24,310 nt of DNA from Leyella stercorea (GCF_019052365.1 NZ_JAHQUY010000049.1:1-24310), one strand, 5' to 3'; positions 8,520 to 17,103 are shown, numbered from the stretch's first letter. The notes: generated by a model not told the origin, from the sequence alone. Numbers and translations: made by a program.

Positions 8520-9656
8520 ATGAAGATACTGTTGATAGGCGAGGCGAGCTTTCTTCACAATACTTTGAAGAAAGGACTCGTCGAGCGTGGACACCGCGTG
8601 CTGACCATGTCCGACGGCAATGGCTGGCACGATGCTCCGCGCGACATCGACCTGCGCCGCGACGGGCGTTGGGGCAAGCTCGGCGGCTTGCGAGTGGTAT
8701 GGCAGTTGCTGCGCCATCTGCCGCAACTGTGCGGCAACGACGTGGTGCAGATACACAACTATCAGTTTGTGCCGCTCATGTATCGCTGGAACACGCTGCT
8801 GCTGCGCTTCCTCAAGCTCACCAACCGCCGCGTTGTGAAAGGCTGTTTTGGCGACGACCCGCAGATATTCCGTCGTCAGGCGCAGGGCGTACCTGCCTAT
8901 TCCGACACCTATTGGAGCGGGCAATTGCAGAACGCCGACCAGCATCGCGACCGCATCGCCGAAGTCGTTGAGCACGGTGCTGAGGCTTCGTGGCGTAAGA
9001 CGACCAGCATGGCTGACGCCATCGTGGCTTGTCTCTACGAGTATTGGCTCGATTACAACGAACCGCCCTACGCTGCCAAACTCCATTACATCCCGCTGCC
9101 CATGGAGTGTGAAGAGATGGTGAGATGGTGTGATGGTGAGATGGTGAAATGTGTGGGTAATGACGCACCCTCTCACCCCCTCACTATCCTCATCGGTCTT
9201 CAGCCCAAGCGCGACTTCATGAAGGGCGCAATGAAGATAGCAGCCTTCGTTGAGGAGGTGGCGCGTAGACATCCCGGCAAGGTGCAGATTAAGTACGTAG
9301 AAGGAGTGCCTTACGACGAGTACATGCACCTGCTTGCTGAGGCTGACGTGCTTGTCGACCAGCTATACAGCTACACGCCGTCGATGAATTCGCTTGCGGC
9401 AATGGCTCGCGGAACGGTTGTCATCGGTGGAGGCGAAGAAGAATACTATGAGTTTATAGGCGAGGATACGTTGCGCCCGATTATCAACGTGCGCCCCGAT
9501 GTGCCCGACGAGGAGAACATCACGGCGATTGAGCGTGCCCTCTTCACCGACGGAATGCTCGAAAGAATGGCGCAAGAGAGCATACAGTTTGTTCATAAGT
9601 ATCACGATTATCGCCTTGTAGCGAAGCAATATGAACAGTTATATTATAGTCTTTAG
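8520..9656 (+). CDS. glycosyltransferase, GT4-like (GT-B fold)
   Basis: A 378-residue cytoplasmic glycosyltransferase. The N-terminus (MKILLIGEASFLHNTLKKGL, then ERGHRVLTMSDG) is a typical GT-B Rossmann start, followed by a helical region with VQIHNYQFVPLM. The C-terminal half has ILIGLQPKRDFMKG, YDEYMHLLAEADVLVDQLYSYTP and GGGEEEYYEF, which fits the nucleotide-sugar-binding half of family 4 enzymes. The acceptor and donor are unknown; surface polysaccharide or lipid-linked oligosaccharide synthesis is likely. Codons 198-222 (about 9111-9185) consist of a repeat element read in frame. The 3' end overlaps the first of two 22-bp direct repeats. It is the last plus-strand gene of this group and converges on the GT4 gene at 9800-10885. 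Confidence 0.85.
   Translation: MKILLIGEASFLHNTLKKGLVERGHRVLTMSDGNGWHDAPRDIDLRRDGRWGKLGGLRVVWQLLRHLPQLCGNDVVQIHNYQFVPLMYRWNTLLLRFLKLTNRRVVKGCFGDDPQIFRRQAQGVPAYSDTYWSGQLQNADQHRDRIAEVVEHGAEASWRKTTSMADAIVACLYEYWLDYNEPPYAAKLHYIPLPMECEEMVRWCDGEMVKCVGNDAPSHPLTILIGLQPKRDFMKGAMKIAAFVEEVARRHPGKVQIKYVEGVPYDEYMHLLAEADVLVDQLYSYTPSMNSLAAMARGTVVIGGGEEEYYEFIGEDTLRPIINVRPDVPDEENITAIERALFTDGMLERMAQESIQFVHKYHDYRLVAKQYEQLYYSL
9111..9185 (+). repeat. GGTGAGATGG / CCTCACTATC repeat inside the glycosyltransferase coding sequence
   Basis: The sequence holds gagatggtgagatgg, tgatggtgagatgg and then, after a short spacer, ctctcaccccctcact, the same left-arm and right-arm order as the intergenic copies at 7393 and 8424. 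It is translated in frame as about 25 residues (EEMVRWCDGEMVKC and then VGNDAPSHPLT) placed between LPMEC and ILIGLQ. The reading frame stays open on both sides. Confidence 0.65.
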
Positions 9657-9686
9657 CATGCTAAATTATAGTCTTTAGCATCGTGT
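9643..9686. repeat. 22-bp direct duplication across the glycosyltransferase stop codon
   Basis: The 22-bp unit starting attatagtctttagcat occurs at 9643-9664 and again at 9665-9686, with the last few bases of the second copy diverged. Each unit carries the stop codon context of the gene, and the first contains the perfect palindrome ttagcatgctaa. The second copy lies wholly after the stop codon. Confidence 0.75.
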
Positions 9687-9795
9687 GGCGTTCGCAATCC
9701 GATTGGATTCCGTACGCCGCCCGATCAGATTGCGTCCGCCGCCCGATCAGATTGCGTCCGCCATCCAATCGGATCGCGTTCGCTGCACGGTCACC
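9686..9795. repeat. array of five 22-bp GC-rich tandem repeats
   Basis: Five imperfect 22-bp units start at 9686, 9708, 9730, 9752 and 9774. Units 3 and 4 begin ttgcgtccgcc, and units 2 and 3 end cccgatcaga. The array follows straight on from the 22-bp duplication at 9643-9686 and fills the gap between two convergent glycosyltransferase genes. It has no spacers of unique sequence and no hairpin followed by a T-run, so it is neither a CRISPR array nor a simple terminator. Confidence 0.75.
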
Positions 9796-9799
9796 GAAC

Positions 9800-10885
9800 C
9801 TATTGTTTTAGGGTGTTGATAAGCTCAACCCACTTTCCAAAAACATTATCCTTGAAGTACTGTCTGCCCACTTCGAGCGCATTCTCTCCGTACTTCTTGC
9901 GCATATCCTCCGAACTCATCATTTTGCAAAGTGCCTCGCTGAACGCCTTGCAGTCGTCCTGCTCCACGATGATGCCGTTGACACCGTTCTGCACAATGTC
10001 AGCCGCACCGAACTTGAAGTTGAACACTACAGAAGGCAGACCGCACGCCTGCGCCTCGATGAGTGTCATCGGCTGACCCTCATAGCGCGACGACATGATG
10101 TGCAGACTGTATTCGGGGTAGACATCCATTATGTTGTTGGAGCGTCCGCAGAGTGTGATATAGTCGTTCAGACACAGCTGGTCTATTTGTTCTTGCAGCT
10201 TGTCGTGGAGCGACCCCACACCGTATATGTCCAGGTGCCAGTCGGGATGCTGTTCAGCCACTCGTTTCCAGCAGTCGATGAGCATATCGAACCCCTTTTG
10301 ATCCTCCAGTCTGCCCACAGCTATCGCCTTCTTCCGACCGTAGTCTGCCACGCTGCGTTTCGGTTGCTCAATGAAGTTGGGTATCAGCCGCACGTTCCTG
10401 CCGTCTCCGAAAGCGTGCATGTCGCCCCTCGTGAGGCAGATAACGGCGTCGGCGCTACGCTTTGTGAGCCAGAACAACTGTTGGTACGGATTGAACGGAC
10501 GCGCAAGATGCGACTCGTACACACGCTTTGCCTTCGTGCGACAGAACGGAAGAAGCAGCGCGCCGAGCGTTGTGGTGAAGAAGATGACGTCGGGGTCGAG
10601 CTGCTTCACCGCCTTGTTGAGTCGGCTTGCAGCACGTGCGAGCGTCGCCACCCTACTTTCGAGTGTCGCAATGCGTCTGTGGCTTTTCGTGGCGAACGGC
10701 ACGTCGAGTCTCACGAACCCTATGCTCTTGTCGAGACTATACAGCATGGGTCGTTCGTCCTTGTACACAGATACTATCGTCACATCGTGCCCGTACTTTG
10801 TCGAAAGTTCGTTAGCCTTCAGCGAGACAATGCGTTCTACGCCGCCGTTCTCGGCAAAATCCTCAACAATATATACTATCTTCAT
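9800..10885 (-). CDS. glycosyltransferase family 4
   Basis: A 361-residue GT-B glycosyltransferase. The N-terminal domain opens MKIVYIVEDFAENGGVERIV, the glycine-rich acceptor-side motif of GT4 enzymes. The donor-side half has IAVGRLEDQKGFD (188-200), LCGRSNN (245-251) and SSRYEGQPMTLIEAQACGLP, in which E269 and E277 make the EX7E pair. Sugar and acceptor are not predictable. It is the fourth gene of the porZ-led minus-strand unit, with its start 4 bp beyond the stop of the GT2 gene upstream, so translation is probably coupled. The cytoplasmic face of the inner membrane is the expected site of action, in O-antigen, A-LPS-like or capsule synthesis. Confidence 0.92.
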   Translation of the reverse strand: MKIVYIVEDFAENGGVERIVSLKANELSTKYGHDVTIVSVYKDERPMLYSLDKSIGFVRLDVPFATKSHRRIATLESRVATLARAASRLNKAVKQLDPDVIFFTTTLGALLLPFCRTKAKRVYESHLARPFNPYQQLFWLTKRSADAVICLTRGDMHAFGDGRNVRLIPNFIEQPKRSVADYGRKKAIAVGRLEDQKGFDMLIDCWKRVAEQHPDWHLDIYGVGSLHDKLQEQIDQLCLNDYITLCGRSNNIMDVYPEYSLHIMSSRYEGQPMTLIEAQACGLPSVVFNFKFGAADIVQNGVNGIIVEQDDCKAFSEALCKMMSSEDMRKKYGENALEVGRQYFKDNVFGKWVELINTLKQ

Positions 10886-10889
10886 AATC

Positions 10890-11798
10890 TTATCGGCTTA
10901 ATGTTTTGAATAAACGGCACGTCATTCGCAGACCGATTGTGTCTACGAGCAGCGCCTTCAGCGAGTCTTTCCACGTAGCGTAACCCGAAAGGGCTATGCG
11001 CTGAGGCTTCAGAAGTATGGTCTCTGTGCGGCGGAAGGAGTAGAGTTGCGCCGTAAGCATGTTCATATACAGGCGGTGCCAGCGTCGTTGACGGGTGTCT
11101 ATGCCCAGTTCGTCAACCAGAGTGAGCTGTGCTTCGAGCAGCGAAGTCAGTCCGTTAGTCTTGTCCTTCGCCGCTATGCCCTCCGCATTATAATGGTAGA
11201 TGTAGCGTCCGTGGTTGACGGTAGCTATGCACGGGTGCTGCTTTATCAGTTCGATGTGCGTCAGCATATCCTCAAACTTCTTTCCTATCGGAAACCTCAC
11301 GTTGTCGAACAGCTCGCGCTTGAATATCTTGTTGCACACCCAGCAATGCTCCGTACCCATGTAGGCGAGCCAGTCGAGCGCATCGTCGAAGACATGTTCG
11401 CCAGGCTGGAACAGCGTCTCGTCGGGCAGCCCAGGCTTCTGCAGCATTGTGAATTCGATGATGTCGTATTCGGCATGTTTGGCGAGCGCATCGAGCAGCG
11501 GCGCATACGTATCAGCCGCCACCTCGTCGTCGCTGTCCACGAACGTTACGTATCTGCCCACGGCATGTTGCAGTCCGAAGTTGCGAGCATCGGAGAGTCC
11601 GCCGTTAGGTTTGTGGAAGCACCTGATGCAAGCGTGCTTAGCGGCATACTCGTCCGCTATCAGCCAGCTCTCGTCGGTCGAACCGTCGTCGACGAGTAGC
11701 AGTTCGCAGTCGCTGATGCGCTGCGCAAGCACGCTGTCTACGCATCGGCGAAGCGAGTCAGCCACATTATATATAGGTATTATTATGCTCAGAGTCAT
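10890..11798 (-). CDS. glycosyltransferase family 2
   Basis: A 302-residue GT-A enzyme. Signatures are LSIIIPIYNV at the N-terminus, LLLVDDGSTDES (33-44), KPNGGLSDARNFG (63-75) and the metal-binding FVDSDDE (D88, D90). The C-terminal half has WVCNKIFKRELF and a helical tail without a membrane segment. This is the standard layout of inverting transferases that build surface polysaccharides. The gene lies between another GT2 gene (36-bp gap upstream) and the GT4 gene (4-bp gap downstream) in one operon. Donor specificity cannot be assigned. Confidence 0.93.
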   Translation of the reverse strand: MTLSIIIPIYNVADSLRRCVDSVLAQRISDCELLLVDDGSTDESWLIADEYAAKHACIRCFHKPNGGLSDARNFGLQHAVGRYVTFVDSDDEVAADTYAPLLDALAKHAEYDIIEFTMLQKPGLPDETLFQPGEHVFDDALDWLAYMGTEHCWVCNKIFKRELFDNVRFPIGKKFEDMLTHIELIKQHPCIATVNHGRYIYHYNAEGIAAKDKTNGLTSLLEAQLTLVDELGIDTRQRRWHRLYMNMLTAQLYSFRRTETILLKPQRIALSGYATWKDSLKALLVDTIGLRMTCRLFKTLSR

Positions 11799-11834
11799 AG
11801 ATTACGTTTTTTTCTATCGCGTATTGAGATAAGG

Positions 11835-12545
11835 TTATCTTATTCCGGTTTTCAGTTTGACGATATTCTTAAGCGTGTGCCAGCGGAACGAAAGTTTCTG
11901 CCAAAGCGAGTAGGTGCTTCCCTTGCCGTTGCACGAAGCAGTCGCATCGTGTCGGCGGAACAACAGCAGTCGGTCGTCGATGAAGTGCAGCCTGCCACAG
12001 AAAGCCGCCACGTTGCCGATCCAGATGTCGTGCATCGGGATGTCGGTAGGGAAGGGCAGCGCCTTGCTCAGCACCTCACGCTTGAACGCCATGCAACAGC
12101 CCGTATAGCCATTGCGCCAGAGAAGATTAGAGAGACGTCCGCGTCTTACGTGCATCAGCTGGTAAAGCGACTCGCTTGTTGTGTTCAGAAGGCTGTCTGT
12201 AACCCTCGCGTCGCTCACTACGCAGTCGCACATCTGTAGTTCCTCCACGCATCTCGTCACCTTGCCCTCAAGCCATACGTCGTCCTGGTCGGCAAGAAAA
12301 ATGTATTCGCCTTTGGCATTGCGCAGCGCCCACTCGAAGTTGAGCGTAGGCGAGTGGCGCCGCGGTCCGTCAACGATGCGTATTCGGCGGTCGTTGAAGC
12401 TGCGCACAATGTCTAAGGTTCCGTCCGTAGACCCGTCGTCGCTCACCACCACTTCGTCCTCGGCAGAGAGTTGCTTGAGTATCGACGCCAACTGCTCGCC
12501 AATGTACCTTGCGCCGTTGTATGTAGCGATGCAAACAGAAATCAT
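11835..12545 (-). CDS. glycosyltransferase family 2
   Basis: A GT-A enzyme of 236 residues from the ATG at 12545; a GTG two codons earlier (12551) is possible. Motifs are ISVCIATYNGARYI, EVVVSDDGSTDGT (31-43), and YIFLADQDDVW with D86 and D88 as the metal-binding pair. NGYTGCCMAFKREVL and IPMHDIWIGNVAAF resemble rhamnosyl- and related transferases of the RfbF/WcaA group, but specificity is not settled. It is shorter than the neighbouring GT2 and has no membrane segment. It begins 12 bp beyond the porZ stop codon, so it is almost certainly co-transcribed with porZ. Confidence 0.92.
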   Translation of the reverse strand: MISVCIATYNGARYIGEQLASILKQLSAEDEVVVSDDGSTDGTLDIVRSFNDRRIRIVDGPRRHSPTLNFEWALRNAKGEYIFLADQDDVWLEGKVTRCVEELQMCDCVVSDARVTDSLLNTTSESLYQLMHVRRGRLSNLLWRNGYTGCCMAFKREVLSKALPFPTDIPMHDIWIGNVAAFCGRLHFIDDRLLLFRRHDATASCNGKGSTYSLWQKLSFRWHTLKNIVKLKTGIR

Positions 12546-12557
12546 ATCCACCTGGAG

Positions 12558-14639
12558 TTAGTTGATAACAGCTATCTTGCAGACCGTTCCCTTGCCGCCG
12601 TCTTCGGTGGCTGCCTCTACCATGTATATGCCGCTCGCCACGCGCTTGCCCTTAAGGTCGCATCCGTTCCAGCGGTACGAACCGCCCGTACTTCTGCCCT
12701 GGTTTACGAGAGTGCCGTTCGAGGTCACAATCTTCACGTCGGCGTTATAGCTCAGACCCACCACGGTGATGTATCCCGTGTAGTCGGGCGTCACGGGGTT
12801 AGGGTATGCATACACGTTGTCCTTCGTCATCTTCTCGCTCGGTGTTGTTGCGTCGCTCTGATACGAGCACAGACCCTTCTCCGTTGCGAAATAAACCATG
12901 TTCGAGTTAGGGTCTGCCAGCACGTAGTAGACCGTGTTCGAAGGTAGCGGCGAGTTGTCGGTAGTAAAGTGCTCGATCTGCGTGTTGCAGTCGTCGCTGA
13001 TGAGGAACACACCGCTCGAAGTGGCTATCCACTTGCGGTTGCCGCCGTCGACGGCGATGCAGCGTGTCTCTACGTTAGAGAGCAGATAGTCGGCGAGGTT
13101 CGTTCCGTCGTTGCGCGGCACTTTGTGCTGCGTAACCAGTCCGCCGCCGTTAGCTACGTCGTTCGGCGTCATATACAGCGGACCCGCCGATGTCGACAGC
13201 CAAATATTTTTGTTCTTGTCCTCCGTTACATGAAACAGATAGTATGGCTTCAGCGTAGTGTAGTCCTCGTTTGTGAATGTTGGTCCACCTGCGTCGTACA
13301 GCTTGTTGTTCTTGTAGTCGTAGGCAAAGAGTTTCGTCTCCTCCCAGTAGCTGTTCACGAACCACAAGTAGCCGTATGTCGGACTCAGGAACAGCTCCTT
13401 CACATCCCAAGCGTTGTCCTTCGTCAATCCGATGTTGTTCATCACGCTCCACTCGCCGTCCTTGCCGAGCATTTTCAGCGGATTTGTGGTCTGGCTGTTC
13501 AGCACCCACAGATTGCCCGTAGGGTCGTACTTCACGCCGGTTGCCATGACATAGTTCTTGCTCTTGTCGGCTGTAGCCGACTCAAGCGGGCTGTTGTTAC
13601 TATTGTAGCACTTCACGAACTTGCCGTCCTGAAACTCGTACAGACCGCTCTTTGCGCCCACCATCACGTGACCCTCCTTCAGCGGGTCGAAGTCCATGCA
13701 CAGATAGTCTTCGTTATTATGACCAAGCTGTTCGGCTGTAGGCTGTTCGAAGTGGCTCCATGTAGTGCCGTCCCAAACATGCACCTCGCCAGGCTGTTTG
13801 CCATCCGTCTCCTGACTCCACATTCCGCCCACAGCGTATATCTTTCCGTTGTGAGCATAGAGGCGGTAGAAGTTGTTCGACACAGGACCTTCGGGCTGTA
13901 CGCCCTCCGTCATGTATGTGCGTTTGCCGTCAGCGTCAAGAGCGTAGAAAGTCAGTTTGCCGTCGGCGGTCTTTGTCCACCAGAGTTTGGTCTGTGCGTC
14001 CTGCACGTTGGTGCGGTCTTCGCGCAGCGTGGTGAATCCGTCCTCGCGCACCCAGTTGCTCTTGTCGAGCAGATTGTCGGTGAGCTTGCAGCGCAGGCGT
14101 CCGCGTTCCTTCGACTCGGCGTAGAGGTATCCGTTCTTCACGTACGTATAGCTCACGTTGGTGCCCAGGTCGTAAGTGTCCATGATGGCACCGTCGCGCG
14201 TGTTCAGCTTCAGCACGCCGAACGCCGTGGAGAGGTAAGCGTACGGTCCGTCGAAGTCGATATGGTTGATAGTCTTGTCGAGCGTCGTCGTCTTCAGGTA
14301 GAAGTCGGGCGCGTTTATCACGTCGCCGTTGGCAGACAGCAAGTCGATGTTCGAGTTTGTGTACACCACGACCAGTCGTTTCGAAGCCTTAGCCCAAGCT
14401 ATGTGGCTCACTCCCACGTCCGACATCACGCCAGCCTTGTCGTAGGTCTGCACGAGTCCGTCGGTAGTGTCGTAAGAGTACACCGAGTTTGAAGCCAGCA
14501 CGAAGCAGACGTTGCCTGCCGGCTCTATCTCCGTGATGTTGCTGTAACTCTGATAGACAGTCCATCTGTCCTTTGCGCTGTCTGCCCACGCCGTGAGCGT
14601 AGCCATGAGGAATATTGCGAGCGAAATTATTGCTTTCAT
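12558..14639 (-). CDS. porZ: type IX secretion system protein PorZ-like (beta-propeller with C-terminal sorting domain)
   Basis: A 693-residue exported protein. The signal peptide is at about 1-20 (MKAIISLAIFLMATLTAWA). The start at 14639 is preferred, since the upstream extension starts at a TTG and spoils the leader. Residues 25-300 match the PorZ N-terminal propeller (WTVYQSYSNITEIEP, SVYSYDTTDG, GVSHIAWA, NSNIDLLS). A second propeller-like region has two-component-propeller repeats (GNLWVLNS, KNIWLSTS, RKWIATSSGVF). The last 80 residues form a type A C-terminal domain (VYAYPNPVTPDYTG, ending ASGIYMVEA and KIAVIN). PorZ is part of the attachment complex of the type IX system at the cell surface and in Porphyromonas delivers A-LPS to the PorU sortase. 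The neighbouring glycosyltransferase genes fit that role. Confidence 0.85.
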   Translation of the reverse strand: MKAIISLAIFLMATLTAWADSAKDRWTVYQSYSNITEIEPAGNVCFVLASNSVYSYDTTDGLVQTYDKAGVMSDVGVSHIAWAKASKRLVVVYTNSNIDLLSANGDVINAPDFYLKTTTLDKTINHIDFDGPYAYLSTAFGVLKLNTRDGAIMDTYDLGTNVSYTYVKNGYLYAESKERGRLRCKLTDNLLDKSNWVREDGFTTLREDRTNVQDAQTKLWWTKTADGKLTFYALDADGKRTYMTEGVQPEGPVSNNFYRLYAHNGKIYAVGGMWSQETDGKQPGEVHVWDGTTWSHFEQPTAEQLGHNNEDYLCMDFDPLKEGHVMVGAKSGLYEFQDGKFVKCYNSNNSPLESATADKSKNYVMATGVKYDPTGNLWVLNSQTTNPLKMLGKDGEWSVMNNIGLTKDNAWDVKELFLSPTYGYLWFVNSYWEETKLFAYDYKNNKLYDAGGPTFTNEDYTTLKPYYLFHVTEDKNKNIWLSTSAGPLYMTPNDVANGGGLVTQHKVPRNDGTNLADYLLSNVETRCIAVDGGNRKWIATSSGVFLISDDCNTQIEHFTTDNSPLPSNTVYYVLADPNSNMVYFATEKGLCSYQSDATTPSEKMTKDNVYAYPNPVTPDYTGYITVVGLSYNADVKIVTSNGTLVNQGRSTGGSYRWNGCDLKGKRVASGIYMVEAATEDGGKGTVCKIAVIN

Positions 14640-14681
14640 GTGTTTATTGTTTATAATAAACAACGTATGTGCGCGTTATTT

Positions 14682-14713
14682 ATTGTGTATTTCGTCTGAA
14701 ATCGCTAACTTTG
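14682..14713 (+). promoter_or_regulatory. Bacteroidetes-type promoter of the GH92 gene
   Basis: ATTG at 14682-14685, 20 nt, then TAACTTTG at 14706-14713. Transcription would start near 14720 and leave a leader of about 90 nt before the ATG at 14810. It lies in the divergent spacer shared with porZ, for which no clear promoter was found. Confidence 0.6.
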
Positions 14714-14809
14714 CAATGAAGAAGCGTGCCTTCTTCGCACCAAGTGCGTTTCCGTCGTTTGCGGAAAGACTCTTATAAGCATTATCTACAATAACTAAAA
14801 CAAACAAAT

Positions 14810-17098
14810 ATGAACAAGAGAAAACTATTCACAGCCGTGCTCGCACTCGCTTCCGTTTGTGCAGGCACTGCCAAGACCTACGAGCCGGTCGACTACGTCA
14901 GCACGCTTGTCGGATCGGAGTCGAAGCACTCGCTTTCTACGGGTAATACCTATCCTGCCGTTGCAATGCCGTGGGGTATGAACTTCTGGACACCGCAGAC
15001 CGGAAAGATGGGCGACGGCTGGACATACACCTATTCTGCCGACAAGCTGCGCGGTTTCAAGCAGACCCACCAGCCGAGTCCGTGGATTAACGACTATGGT
15101 CAGTTTGCTGTTATGCCTGAGGTAGGCGCACCCGTGTTCGACGAGGAGAAGCGCGCGTCGTGGTTCTCGCACAAGGCTGAGGTGGCCACACCTTACTACT
15201 ATCGTGCCTACCTTGCCGACTACGATATCGTCACCGAGATTGCGCCCACGGAGCGTGCTGCCATCATGCGCGTTACGTATCCCGAAGCGGAGCAGGCGAG
15301 CTTCGTCGTTGACGCTTACGACGATGGCTCATACGTTAAGGTGCTGCCCGAGCAGAACATGGTTGTGGGCTATACGACAAAGAACAACGGTGGCGTGCCC
15401 GAGAACTTCAAGAACTACTTCGTGATGAAGTTCGACCGTCCGTTCGCATATACATCCGTTGTCGTTAACGGCGAGATAAAGAGTGGCGAACTGGTGAGCC
15501 AGTGCAACCACGCCGGTGCCATCGTAGGCTTCAAGACAAAGCGCGGCGAGCAGCTCAACGTGCGCATCGCCTCGTCGTTCATCTCTGAGGAGCAGGCTGT
15601 AGAGAACCTCAAGGAGTTGGGCAACGACGATTTTGACGCTGTGAAGGCGCGCGGACGCAAGACATGGAACGACGTGCTGGGCAAGATAGAGGTGAAGTCG
15701 CACGACATCGACCACCTCCGCACGTTCTATTCGTGCCTCTACCGCTCGGTGCTCTTCCCGCGCTCGTTCTACGAGAAGAACGCGCAGGGCGAAATCGTAC
15801 ACTATTCGCCGTACAACGGCGAGGTGCTGCCCGGCTATATGTTCACCGACACCGGCTTCTGGGACACCTTCCGCTGTCTCTTCCCGCTGCTCAATGTGAT
15901 GTATCCGTCGATGAACGAGAAGATGCAGGCTGGCTTGGTGAACGCATACAAGGAGAGCGGCTTCCTGCCCGAGTGGGCTTCGCCGGGTCATCGCGACTGC
16001 ATGGTGGGCAACAATTCGGCGTCTATCGTGGCTGACGCTTACCTCTGCGGACTGAAGAACTATGACGCTGAGAAGCTCTGGGAGGCTGTAGTGCATGGCA
16101 CAAAGGCTGTTCACCCGACTGTTTCGTCTACCGGACGTCTCGGCTACGAATACTACAACAAGCTGGGCTACGTGCCTTACGACGTGAAGATAAACGAGAA
16201 CGTGGCTCGCACACTCGAGTACGCTTACAACGACTGGTGTATATATCAGTTCGGCAAGCAGCTTGGCAAGTCGAAGAAGGAGCTTGAGCCGTTCCGCAAG
16301 CGCGCGTTCAACTACCGCAATGTGTTCGACAAGGAGACCAACCTCATGCGTGGTCGTCTGAAGAACGGCGAGTTCCAGAAGCCGTTCTCTCCGCTGAAGT
16401 GGGGCGACGCCTTCACCGAGGGCAACGCTTGGCACTACACATGGTCGGTGTTCCACGACCCGCAGGGACTCATCGACCTCATGGGTGGCAAGCAGGTGTT
16501 CAACCAGATGCTCGACTCGGTGTTCAACGTGCCGCCATTGTTCGACGACAGCTACTACGGCGCCGTTATCCACGAGATTCGCGAGATGCAGATTATGAAC
16601 ATGGGCAACTACGCTCACGGCAACCAGCCCGTACAGCACATGATTTACCTCTACGGCTACTCGGGCGAGCCTTGGAAGACGCAGTACTGGATTCGTCAGA
16701 CTATGGACCGCATGTACAACGCTAACCCCGACGGCTACTGCGGCGACGAGGACAACGGACAGACTTCTGCATGGTATGTGTTCTCGGCAATGGGCTTCTA
16801 CCCGGTATGCCCAGGCTCGGGCGAGTATGTGCTCGGCGCACCGCGCTTCGACGAGATGACGCTCCACCTCGAGAACGGCAAGAGCGTGAGCATCAAGGCA
16901 CGCAACAACGAGGACGAGAACTGCTACGTGAAGACACTGCAGCTCAACGGCGCTCCGTATACGAAGAACTATGTTACGCGCACCGACCTTATGAACGGCG
17001 CTCAGTTCGTTTACGACATGGCGTCGGAGCCTAACAAGCAGCGCGGCACAGCTGAGAGCGACGCTCCGTACTCGTTCTCGAAGACACAGAAGAAATAA
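14810..17098 (+). CDS. alpha-1,2-mannosidase, GH92 family, exported
   Basis: A 762-residue calcium-dependent exo-alpha-mannosidase. The signal peptide covers about 1-21. The N-terminal beta-sandwich starts DYVSTLVGSESKHSLSTG and contains AMPWGMNFWTPQTG. The (alpha/alpha)6 catalytic domain has GFWDTFR (about 348), GFLPEWASPGHRDCMVGNNS (about 384-403), EGNAWHYTW (about 536), GNQPVQHMIYLY, and DEDNGQTSAWYVFSAMGFYP (about 645). All are hallmark GH92 strings, and the length is typical. The family trims high-mannose N-glycans or yeast mannan, most often at alpha-1,2 linkages; other linkages within the family cannot be excluded. It has its own promoter and is followed 5 bp after its stop by a nested palindrome that may end the transcript. 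Confidence 0.96.
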   Translation: MNKRKLFTAVLALASVCAGTAKTYEPVDYVSTLVGSESKHSLSTGNTYPAVAMPWGMNFWTPQTGKMGDGWTYTYSADKLRGFKQTHQPSPWINDYGQFAVMPEVGAPVFDEEKRASWFSHKAEVATPYYYRAYLADYDIVTEIAPTERAAIMRVTYPEAEQASFVVDAYDDGSYVKVLPEQNMVVGYTTKNNGGVPENFKNYFVMKFDRPFAYTSVVVNGEIKSGELVSQCNHAGAIVGFKTKRGEQLNVRIASSFISEEQAVENLKELGNDDFDAVKARGRKTWNDVLGKIEVKSHDIDHLRTFYSCLYRSVLFPRSFYEKNAQGEIVHYSPYNGEVLPGYMFTDTGFWDTFRCLFPLLNVMYPSMNEKMQAGLVNAYKESGFLPEWASPGHRDCMVGNNSASIVADAYLCGLKNYDAEKLWEAVVHGTKAVHPTVSSTGRLGYEYYNKLGYVPYDVKINENVARTLEYAYNDWCIYQFGKQLGKSKKELEPFRKRAFNYRNVFDKETNLMRGRLKNGEFQKPFSPLKWGDAFTEGNAWHYTWSVFHDPQGLIDLMGGKQVFNQMLDSVFNVPPLFDDSYYGAVIHEIREMQIMNMGNYAHGNQPVQHMIYLYGYSGEPWKTQYWIRQTMDRMYNANPDGYCGDEDNGQTSAWYVFSAMGFYPVCPGSGEYVLGAPRFDEMTLHLENGKSVSIKARNNEDENCYVKTLQLNGAPYTKNYVTRTDLMNGAQFVYDMASEPNKQRGTAESDAPYSFSKTQKK

Positions 17099-17103
17099 TT
17101 AAA

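Noticed and set aside
9686..9795. Possible small CRISPR array
   Set aside because: The 22-bp units are contiguous with no unique spacers, and there are no cas genes.
8520..12551. One continuous glycosyltransferase cluster making a complete capsule locus
   Set aside because: The first gene is convergent to the other three, there is no flippase, polymerase or initiating sugar-phosphate transferase, so a full pathway cannot be claimed.
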